From Casuarius casuarius (taxonomy: Eukaryota > Chordata > Aves > Casuariiformes > Casuariidae): DNA of 64,000 nucleotides. The position numbers and the translations under genes are program-made. Below, piece by piece: positions 1-9,400 of the stretch; positions within the stretch are counted from its first letter, which is position 1; each line of letters starts with the position of its first letter. Location: the NCBI GenBank assembly GCA_003342895.1, contig PTFA01000086.1, forward strand, positions 361,122 through 425,121, written 5' to 3'. Below the pieces are notes generated by a model that was given only the letters and a program-made list of their open reading frames with translations, was not told where the DNA came from and ran no database searches.

Positions 1-174
1 ATCAGATATGTAAACTTGTTTAGCCTTTTGTGCATTGTCTGCTAACAGTAAGATTTTGGTGGGCCTGGAGACTGACGCTGTTAAAATGTAGATGTTGGTC
101 TATGGGAATTTTGCATTTGTATCAATTATGGAGGGAAGCGCTTCTAAGTATATATTATTTTTTGATTTTCATAG

Positions 175-324
175 GTGAAAAACCGTATGAATGTTATGTT
201 TGCCAGGCCAGATTCACTCAAAGTGGTACCATGAAAATCCATATATTACAAAAGCATGGTGAAAATGTGCCAAAATACCAATGTCCACATTGTAGTACAT
301 TTATTGCAAGAAAAAGTGACTTGG
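175..324 (+). CDS. CTCFL: CTCFL exon: zinc finger 6 and most of finger 7
   Basis: The acceptor TTTTCATAG precedes 175 and the donor GTGAGT follows 324. The exon opens in phase 1, completing a glycine of the TGEKP-type linker. It encodes finger 6 ([19 protein letters not shown] then ILQKH) and finger 7 up to RKSDL, ending in phase 1. Recognition-helix residues of both fingers match human CTCF, which fits conserved contact with the core CTCF motif. Bases 1-174 are the end of the upstream intron. Confidence 0.95.
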
Positions 325-3300
325 GTGAGTTTAGAGAAAAAATTGAAAATGAAATTAGAGATAAGTAGGGGTGAAAGCTGTATCTAATTTTTACTGTTTA
401 TACTGATACCAAATATGCTATTTTTGACTTTATATCATTGCAGAATATCTCCAGAGAAAATATATTCATTGATTTAAAGGTTACTTCCTTCTGCAAGGAG
501 ATGTGGTGACATCTTGTGGTTGATCCTTTTTTTATGTTTAAAATGTGAAGTATCAAATCTTTAGCTTTCTTTGCTTAATACCTGTGGCATTGTGACCTTC
601 TGTTTCCCAGTAAGAAGGTACCTAACAAAAATCTACATTCATGTATTGCAGAATTTATTCTTAAAGCTGCAGAAAATGGAGCAGATCTGTATGAAGCCAT
701 TTCAGTTCTCACGTTCTGTTTCCTTCTCAGCTCTACTTAATATATGAATATCTGTATAGTTATGTGAGAAACTAAAATAAATTGAATGTTTTAGTATATA
801 CATGTTTTTACATATACAAAATCAGCGTTTACCTCTTAGCTTGAAATTGCTCTGCATTTTTTGGTTGCTGAGCACATCGTCCTTGTAATTTAGAAGTATA
901 CATGGAATTGCATTAATTAATAAAATGCAAGTTAACTTTTAAGTTTAACTTTATCAATTCTGCCTACAGTGTTTTTTCTATGCTTCAAACATTCAAAACC
1001 CTTAGAATTCTAAATTTTATTAGATCACTACCAAAGATGGTTTTGAGGTTCCGTAACAGTTACGAGACATTACAAGTGATACAATACACTAAAAAAAAAA
1101 AAAAGCTTTTAGGTGCCTTTAGCATCTATTTATATTTTCAAATAAAGCTCCTATTGAAATCTATTAGTATTTGAAAGAAGTGCAATTTTTTTATATATAT
1201 ACCATTTCTTTGTTCTTTTTTTTGCATTTATCATTTTGTTATTGTAAATACTACTTTGGGTAGCATTTATTTGTGTATATAGATGAAAACTGGCACTTGC
1301 TAGAATTTTCAAAAGGATTCGATTTCCATGGAAATCGATGAGGCTTAAGCTTATAAACTGCTTAATTTCTCTGGAAAGTCATGGTGTCTTGTCGCATCTT
1401 TAGTTAGTCAAATTGCATTGAGAAACTGGCTGTTTGGAACTTGAGAGAGCCAAATCCCATGCTTTCTGAGGTTATGAGTTCAATAGTATGTTTTCTATGT
1501 TTTTGCTGCTATAACAAGGAACACAGAAGGTTCTTTTCTGTATTTTACTGTACCACATATGCATAAGTGCATACTCAGGGCTATGCACAATCTAACTCTT
1601 GTCCAAAACTGTGGAAATCCAAAACTTACCATTAAAATTAATTGCTTTTACTAACTGTTTAGGTGTCCACTTGCGAAATCTGCATTCCTACATGGCAGTG
1701 GCAGTTAAATGCAGTTACTGTGAAGCTGCTTTTCATGAGCGCTATGCTCTTACTCAGCACAAGAAGACTCACAGAAATGAAAAAAGATTCAGATGTGATC
1801 AGTGCAGCTATGCATGCAAGCAGGTATTTAATTGAAAAATGATTGCTTATTCAATCAATGCTTTGGTAAGGTAAGGTTAGCTTTGGGGATATATTTACCT
1901 TAAGAAGATAAAAGTTTTTGTTACTGCAGTCTTATAAAATACTGTAGTTATATTTATTTGCAAGATAAATGGTTGATGAAAAAAACAGTAAAATTGGAAT
2001 GCGAAAAACGTCTAAGGCTATCTGATAAATCTTTTGTACATGAATTGTTTAGGAGTGTAAAGTAAGAGCAGTCATTTTTTGGTGACGTTTTGATGAGAAC
2101 AAATTATTTGTACTGTAAGTATAATTTTCAGCAGTGTCACAGAATGCGGTCTGAACTAAATTTTTTATTAAAGAAAAAAGTGCTATAAAATATTTGGGAT
2201 ATCATTGTTTCCAAACTTTGAGAAATGATTGGATTTCAGCAGAGGATTGCTGCAAGGTTAGAGGCATAGCAGCTCAACTGGAGAGAAGTTTCCAACAGAA
2301 GGTGGGAGAAGAGATGCTGAGAGCTCTCAAAACACTCAAAATAGGCAGTTCTTGATTCTGTGCTTACTCTCACTTTTATAGAAGAGAATTTTGTTTTATT
2401 CCAGACACCCCTCACTTGATTTCATCCTGACCTGAAAAAATTAGAAAACTGTAAATTTGATCTTATTGCCTCTTATCTTCTGCCTTTGGTCCTGATTATC
2501 TTCTTTGCTAACCTTAATAAAGTTAGGAGGAAAAACTGACCTACTCCTAGTCAGTAGGCATTAACCTAACGTATTCTTTGGCATCTCTTTACAGTGAAGG
2601 ATAATTAAGGAGCCTGTGCAACATCCTTGTACTTCTGTGTGTGTGTGTTTTTTGAACTTGTCACCAAGTTGGATAGTTATATTACAAATACTTTTTTTGT
2701 TTCAGGAACGACGCTTACTTGTGCATAAACGAACCCATACTGGTGAGAAGCCCTTTACTTGCTTGTGCTGCAGCAAAAGCTTTCGACGAAAGCAGCTTCT
2801 CACTGTTCACTTTAGGAAGCACCATGATTCCAATTTTAAACCTACAGTTTATGAATGCCCTAAATGTGGTAAGGGCTATTCACGCTGGGTAAGATGCTTC
2901 CTTTTAAGGAATCTCAGTGGAGTTATCTTTAGTTGAGTATTACATATCACGTTGTCGTAAAGGACTGAGAGTAAAAAGCAGTGTACAGGCTAGAATGTTA
3001 ACCCCTTAATGCTGAGCCAGCAGCAGCTTGTTTGTTTTTTTCTAAGCCTTACATTGGTGAATTAATAAAAGACATTATAGTTTTCCTCTTTTAGGTAGAA
3101 AATATCTGCCAGGTGGTATTTTCAGGGGTGATACCAGTTTGTACAATCCAGTGTTGGAGTTATTAATGTTTAGTACAATAGCCTACTCAGAACAAACATG
3201 AAGGCAGTGTGGAGGTGTGAATTTTAACACAAACAGAAGTACTTGGAAAGCTAATTGAAGGGAAAGAGTTCTGGGACCAGTTCAGCAAGGAGAGTATGAA

Positions 3301-6253
3301 ATTATTACTCGCTTCAAAATCACATGCTATAAGAAAGTATCACTGCTTTTGGTTTAACTATAAAACTGAACTGTTAACTTCAAAAGCCAATGCAACCTTT
3401 TTTACATTTTACGTGTAAAACCTTATTGCTTACCTGTGAATCAGATAATTTTATTTTATACCCACCAAGTGACAGTGTTCCTATAAAGCAGAATTTTAAT
3501 ATGTATTCTGGACAGATCTTCAGGAGTTTAAGGAAGTTGTTAACTAAGTCAGACTTTCATTTAGTGTTCCAAAATTTGTCTATCAGAACCATATTTGTTT
3601 TTTTGGTGTTAAAGTGCTTACATAGATTAATATTTGATTCATATATTTATGCTTCATTATGCTAACAGAGTAATATGCATAAGCATGCTGAAAATTGTGG
3701 ATTGGTGAGGGCAAAAGCTGTTACATCCAGAAAAAGAAGCAAGGGCAAAAAGAAAAAACGTGAGAACCTAAAGCATGTTAAGCAAGAAGGTAATCAGCGA
3801 ATAAGTTAGAATTTAATCATGTAAATTAGAATCAAGAATAAAAGGCTAAGGCAGTGACTATCCCCTGCTGTTTAATTACTGTTTCACAATGAAGCTAATT
3901 TAAGTGCTAATAATGGAAGAACGCTTCAGAAAAGTCTTTATTGCGTGTCGAAATTCTAGTCATCTGAGCTTGGGTCATTGCTCAGGTGCCCATATTCCCC
4001 TGCTCCTGCAAATGTCTTCCTAAATTCCCTACTCAGCAAAGCTTACAAATGCATTTTCCTTTTCCTTTTTAAAAAATCACTTTTCCTTTATCATTTCTGA
4101 GCGAGCCATAGCGAGTTTTCTTAAGAGCCCCTTTTTTAGTAATAGATACTGCCTTAAATATAGAGCAGCTTGAAAACATTCCAATTTCAGAATTCAAACC
4201 GGATGTTAATCACGACAGAGCTAGCACAGCTTAGCAAAAGTTGTTCTTCTTTCTCTCATGCTTTTGCCAGATAATGGTCAAATAATCATAAAAATGCTAG
4301 TGGTTTAAATAGCTAGATTTATCCCTCTGTCATGCCACAGAAATGATCAGGCCAGTTTACAGGGCTCTTGGTTCAAGATGTGCACTCAGACCCTTGTAAT
4401 TGCTTAGTATTAATTAATGTAGATAACTCTTGAGCACTGAGTGTTCATTCCATAAATTTCAATATATAATAAAGGGTAAATAATCTCTTTTCTCCTCTTC
4501 CCTTTGCTTCCCCATCTTTTCTCGTTAGCTTAAAGATTCCTGGAAAGTGAATAAATTCAGATTTTGGCAGACCAGAAGGGTTGGGAAGGGTAGACTAATT
4601 TGTCAGTTGATGTCCTCTCAGAGGGAGTTCCACAGCAATAACCTAAGCGTTTATACCAGTATATTCCCGATAAAATTATTTATGCTTTATCTTCTTTCAA
4701 CCCTAAAAAGATGTTAATTTTTATTCTCTTAAAGAAACCTTAGGTTGTTGTCAGGTTTGTTAATATTCTCATAGTTCCACCTTTCAGTGTAAATTTGACC
4801 CAGAGGCAGTATCTGCCCATAGTTTAATTTATGTACATTTCTATTGAATTAACCAGAGCACAATGTAGAATACTCAGTTAGTCAAGGCCAAAGTCAGACA
4901 TGTTGTATCCCCATGCATTGCATCCTGCCTTCCCCTTGTCTGTTTGGTCTCATGCTGAATCTCTGCACTGTTGCAGGGTGACAGTTGTTCATTTGTTTCC
5001 GAGGTCATCTTCAGGGCCCCTAAGGGAAGAAAAAAAGCTTTGCCTGACTGGAGCATCCTGTTAGTTTTTGCCTCTCTGCCTCACAGATACTGTTTGAAGG
5101 CCATAGTAGTCTCCTTGATAGGATTTTTAAGGTGATTTTTGTGGGGAAAGAGTCAAGAATGGAGACATAGAGTCAAGAATGGAGACATATCTAAAAGCCT
5201 AGGTGTCCTAAAACCTTACATTTTGGTATATCAGATTATATTTGTGCTGACATGTGGCCAATGACACTGAGATAAAATTTGACATAGTGAAAAGAAGAAA
5301 TGTTGATGTTTTTCTGAATCTAATGAATATATATCAGCAGCTGAATTTACATTAGCATTGACACTTCTGTTTTCACTGGTAAGGCTATAATGGTATGGTT
5401 AGAAAAAAATGCTACAGCTGCAGTGTTCATGTTTTTGCAGTAATTAGATTTTGTTGTTTATTAATGTTTTGCTATATGCAAATTATATCTTTTTGGTATC
5501 TTGAAGGTCCCTTCAGCTGGAAGCTTTGTTTTCTAAGCAGAGATGATGTCTCTTTAGGTGTTGCTCATGCAAGTACTCAGTCCATTAATTCACTTGCACA
5601 AATATTAGAAATCTCTGTGCTGGTTGCAGAAGTTTTTTCCTGGAATTGACTTTTGGGAGTCTGTATTGCTCTTCACTTCTTGCACAACTTGCAGAGGCCT
5701 ATGGGATACCATATGTGGCTTTCTAAAAGATCACATAATCCGAATAACTTTGCTCTTGTTAGAAAATACCTGTGCAACTGGTGCAGTTGATGACTTGCTG
5801 TTACTAAAATGAAAAAAAAAAAAAAAAAGTATGTGTGCGAGAAGTAAACTTCCAGTTAAATAATGCTTAGTTTTCCTCTGATAAGAATATCATGGGTACT
5901 GTTCATTAACAAAACTTGTAATACAATATTCAAAATAAAATTCATTCATCCCTCTGAATAAAATTTTTAAAGATAAAAATGTGTTATTATATATTGCAGG
6001 TATTCTCTCCACTCAAGTAAATTGTGTATTTGTTAAATTTATTGAAGTATTTACTACTTTTTCTGGTTAATCACCACAATATTTAATTTTTTGCAAAGTT
6101 GACCTGGAATCCTTCCAAGATGTCTCCACTGTGAACAATGAACATTGTGCCGGTGAGATTGTTCCCGTTTTGGATGGAATAGAAACAGCAGCTCCAAGTG
6201 AACAGAAAACAGAAATGACATGTGAAATGCTTCTCAACATGATGGACAAATAA
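175..6253 (+). CDS. CTCFL: CTCFL (BORIS), 3' half: zinc fingers 6-11 and C-terminus, five exons
   Basis: Partial multi-exon gene, coding join 175-324, 1663-1823, 2706-2888, 3669-3789, 6099-6253, about 256 residues to a TAA stop. CTCFL is a nuclear eleven-zinc-finger DNA-binding protein that recognises CTCF sites; in therian mammals it is germline-restricted. The exons encode fingers 6-11. Finger 6 has the CTCF-family helix QSGTMK and finger 7 RKSDLG. The gene is CTCFL rather than CTCF because finger 10 starts FTCL, finger 11 reads [16 protein letters not shown], and the protein ends [11 protein letters not shown], close to human BORIS TCEMLLNTMDK and unlike CTCF EMILSMMDR. All introns are GT-AG (donors GTGAGT, GTATTT, GTAAGA, GTAATC) and phases 1, 0, 0, 1 all match. 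The four introns are about 1.3, 0.9, 0.8 and 2.3 kb and hold no other gene. Exons for fingers 1-5 and the N-terminus lie upstream of the window. Family comparisons are from memory. Confidence 0.95.
1319..1338. repeat. Perfect 20-bp palindrome in a CTCFL intron
   Basis: TCGATTTCCATGGAAATCGA reads the same on both strands, centred on an NcoI-like CCATGG. It lies in the intron between the finger 7 and finger 8 exons. No known element is recognised. Confidence 0.85.
1663..1823 (+). CDS. CTCFL: CTCFL exon: end of finger 7, finger 8, first half of finger 9
   Basis: The acceptor ACTGTTTAG precedes 1663 and the donor is CAG followed by GTATTT at 1824. The first codon (GVHLR) joins in phase with the previous exon. 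Finger 8 reads [19 protein letters not shown] with its second histidine in KKTH, followed by the linker RNEKR. Finger 9 begins [12 protein letters not shown] and is split after Gln by a phase 0 intron. SYACKQ matches mammalian BORIS rather than CTCF DYACRQ. Confidence 0.95.
2706..2888 (+). CDS. CTCFL: CTCFL exon: rest of finger 9, finger 10, first half of finger 11
   Basis: A strong pyrimidine tract ending TTTGTTTCAG precedes 2706 and the donor GTAAGA follows 2888. The exon is exactly 61 codons, phase 0 to phase 0. It encodes [11 protein letters not shown] to finish finger 9, the linker TGEKP, finger 10 ([19 protein letters not shown], then FRKHH), and finger 11 up to CGKGYSRW. The helices of fingers 9 and 10 differ from CTCF at base-reading positions. 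Confidence 0.95.
3669..3789 (+). CDS. CTCFL: CTCFL exon: end of finger 11 (C2HC) and basic linker
   Basis: The acceptor TATGCTAACAG precedes 3669 and the donor GTAATC starts at 3790. The exon encodes [11 protein letters not shown], so finger 11 ends in Cys as a C2HC finger, as in CTCF and mammalian BORIS. A strongly basic stretch [11 protein letters not shown] follows, a likely nuclear localisation signal. The exon ends in phase 1 after KHVKQE. It is too short to appear as a simple open reading frame with a start codon; it was found by reading through the acceptor in frame. Confidence 0.92.
5149..5188 (+). repeat. Tandem duplication, 20 bp x 2, in the last CTCFL intron
   Basis: The unit AGAGTCAAGAATGGAGACAT occurs twice head to tail with no mismatch, so it is probably recent. 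It lies in the 2.3-kb last intron and does not touch a splice site. Confidence 0.95.
5812..5828 (+). repeat. Poly-A run (17 A)
   Basis: Uninterrupted run of A in the last CTCFL intron. A similar 14-base run lies at 1091-1104. No SINE or processed-pseudogene body is seen upstream of either, so they are treated as simple repeats. Confidence 0.9.
6099..6253 (+). CDS. CTCFL: CTCFL terminal coding exon
   Basis: The acceptor TTTTTTGCAAAG ends at 6098. Carrying one base from the exon ending at 3789 gives an open frame of 51 residues (V, then [20 protein letters not shown] and onward) to TAA at 6251-6253. The acidic tail ends [14 protein letters not shown]. This end motif is shared with mammalian BORIS and, in looser form, with CTCF. 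An earlier AG at 5998-5999 was tested and gives a stop after a few codons in the required phase. Confidence 0.9.
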
Positions 6254-6450
6254 TGCGTGAACAGACCCTGATTCTCCCTGTTAACGCTGTTTGTAACTGA
6301 CCAGTTCAATGTGCGTAACTATGTCCAGTTAGTAAGCTAGAAAAGACATTGGTTGAAAGCTGTTGAAGCCCTTCTGCACTTGTTTTTTCTTCTTGTTGCA
6401 ATTTATACTGTGTCCTCTGAATAAAGAAGTGGGCTAAAGAAGTGCAAAAG
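6254..6450 (+). other. CTCFL: CTCFL 3' UTR (short form)
   Basis: Untranslated sequence from the TAA stop to shortly after the first AATAAA. The end is inferred from the signal and lies about 15-30 bases past it; no transcript evidence is available here. Further downstream ATTAAA-type signals (for example near 6888) could give a longer form. Confidence 0.6.
6420..6425 (+). terminator. CTCFL: Polyadenylation signal AATAAA of CTCFL
   Basis: Canonical hexamer AATAAA about 167 bases after the CTCFL stop codon, followed by a G/T-containing stretch (GTTATAAGG, then CCTGTTGTATT) that could act as the downstream element. Confidence 0.7.
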
Positions 6451-9400
6451 TTATAAGGAAATTTCACCTGTTGTATTATATTCACATAATAAGAGAACGA
6501 AGAAAAAAATTACCAGTTTTCAAAGTAATTTATTAAAAAGTAGATAGGTTTTTTTCAACTTGCATTTCATTTTTCTTCCAGATTTACTCAGAATTGTATA
6601 CTGATCTGACGCAAATTTATTCCTCTGTAGCTCTGTACATTTGAGAGCTGCATGAACTTCAGCTTATTTGCACTTTACTGAGGTGAGCACGTGAAAGGCA
6701 ATGATAGTTTAATGCAAGGAACATTTGCTAAATCTCCTTCCTGTAAACTTTAGTTTCTAATAGATTTCACAATACTAAAATATAATTCTGTGGTAAAATA
6801 GTGGAATTTTATACCCCACAGTTTTAATAATTGTTTAATGTTTTCACATTTACATTTAATGTATTTTAATTTTCATTGAATTTTCTATTAAAGCAGTCAA
6901 CAATCAAATCTTAAAACTTACAGTAGAAATTAGCCACATTCTTTTCCCGGTGGTTTTCAATAGGTATAATGTCATTGTTTTCAACAAAGTTGCTTTAGTT
7001 TTACTTAAGCATGGAAAATGGTGGCCTAAGCAGATCCCTTAATTTTTGGCTTCTTGTTAGAATATTAAGTTTCTGTAAGCTTTGGGGTATGGTTTCATAG
7101 CTGACTCAAACTAGTACAAGACCATGCTGCCACTGAAGGGGTTAGTCCTGTCTTTTTTCCCATGTCCTGGGCATAATTTCCTTTCTTCTCTCTTGCTTCA
7201 CCTCTGGCAACCATATAGCTGGGAGGGTGACTTGGATCAGCTTGCTGATCTAATTAAAAACTAACTTTTTTTGATGGGTTAGTTTGCAGTCAGATCAGTA
7301 ACCTGAACTGACAGGTCACCCAGCTGCATGATCATTAGAGCTGACAAAAATGAAGAAGCAGCAGGTGTGCTGGGGACAGAGAAGTGTGCAGGACCACCTC
7401 ATTCTAGGCATGCACACCTTTACATCTGCTTAAGCTAACTTAGATTTTTTCAAGTGATAATTTTAATGCTAATAAGAGCAGGAGATAACAGTTTACTTTT
7501 TTTTTTCTTTAAATAGCAGTCATGTAAGGGTTTCCATGTATTGACTGCCAGCTTGTGCTCACACATTCAGTACTAGATCCAAAGCACACCTGTGACTTTG
7601 ATTTTAATTAGATCTTCAGTAAAGCATGCTTGCGTTATTTGTGAAAGCTTCATGTTTATACTGTATTTAAGAAGCAGAGAAATTCTGTCAAATATAATTC
7701 TCTTTTTTCAGTGCGTAAGAACTAGTGGTTTTATTGCTTCATTCATGATTAATTAATATATTTAGACTAATTACAGAAAGTACTGTTGATTTTTTTGTGA
7801 TTAGTTACAATTGCCATTTACACTTTACTCATTTTTTGTCATTTATAATTAATACTTGGAAGTCTGTTCATAAGATCTTAAATACTTTTTAAATATTCAT
7901 CTTTAATCCTACTATTCTTATTTTACATTTCTTTATAAATGAACAGTAGCATTGCTAACCTAATCTTAATAATGTTGGGTCATGTAATGAGCAAATAATT
8001 TTAATTAAAAATGCCAAATGCTTATCCTAATTTCAAGATATGTTTATAATTAAGTTAAAAGCACATGTTAATACAGAACTTGCACAATGTAAATTCAGAC
8101 TGATGCTCTATTTATTTTTGCGTGTTGAGCAAGCTGTGTTTGGTAGTTGTGTTTATGTGGTCAGGGGTGGTAAATTCTGCTGTGTACTGTGTGTTCCAGA
8201 TTAACTGCAGTTTGAGATCGAAATACTTGAACTTTTTGTTGCTTTGAAAATTCTGTTAAAAATAAGTTTCCTTTTTTTCCAGTTAGTATATCAAATGAAC
8301 AGCTTTATCTTATGCATGATAACATATCTACATGCCTGTTCTACTAGGATAACTTTGTAAATTCAGCACCTGTTTTAATATGACCTGAGCCAATGGTATA
8401 CTTAGCAGCTTTAACTGCCATGTAATGTCTTAAGTATCGCCATGTACTGGTTCCCCTTATAGGCTAAGAGGTAGGACTGTTGTCAGTATTTAGCAAGAGA
8501 AACTTGCTGTCTTGCAAGAGTAGGTTATCCAGTTTATACGATACAGATCACTCGATGCTGAAGGGCCTGGTCAAGACCTTAATCAACCAGCTCTATCAAA
8601 TATATGAACAGGAATTACCACGGTGGTAAAAGAAACCTCATTCAGTTTTTTAGCATATGTTTTTAGTAATCATTGAGAAGTCAGTATATCTCAATTTACC
8701 AAAATTACTTGTTAGTTTTGTCCTCCCATTACAATGGTGTTATTTGAGTGTTTAATAAAGATTCATGGTATGTCTTACTGTTTTGTGGCAATTTTCATAA
8801 TGGTAATGTTTATCCAGTTTTAGTAGGTTAATGATTTGTTCTGGCTGCCTTGTTACATCACAGACTTGAGAATACTTTTGTCTGTGTTGAATGTTTAAAT
8901 AATATTGTTGACCTACTGTGTTTTTGCTGTGCCGTTACCATTTCTCTCATAAATACTGAGCAACAAATATCTTTGTTGAAGTTAATTTTAAAAATCGTGT
9001 AAATTACTTGATCAGTTTTTTGAATATATGTTCATTTGAACTGCTGTTAATAACCTATTTGACTTCCATCTTGCCCCAGTATCTGAAAATCGGACTGCAT
9101 AAAGTGAAATATGAATGTAATAATAAAAGATCTTGTTATCTCTGAACTTGCAAAATGATTATTTAAGTATTTGGAAGCCAGAAATGTTGTGTGCTTTTGA
9201 AAATCAAGAAAGGATCTAGTGGCCCTGTGTGTTTTTAACTGGAAACAGTGATTGTTCTTCATGTTAGGAACTTGCGTTATTATGACTTTGAGATGTTTAT
9301 TTTACAGGGATAATTTAATGATAACATTAGTATCTTTTAGAGTAGCACACATTTATTAATATAGTTTAAAACAGTACATGTGATGAGCATGTGCCATTTT

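Noticed and set aside
5500..5525. CR1-like GAAGGTCCCTTC segment
   Set aside because: Too short, and the expected CR1 3' end with its octamer repeats is absent; probably chance.
6000..6098. Alternative start of the last CTCFL exon at the TTGCAG acceptor (5994-5999)
   Set aside because: In the phase set by the previous exon this reads into a stop codon within about 12 codons, while the acceptor at 6097-6098 gives the BORIS C-terminus in frame.
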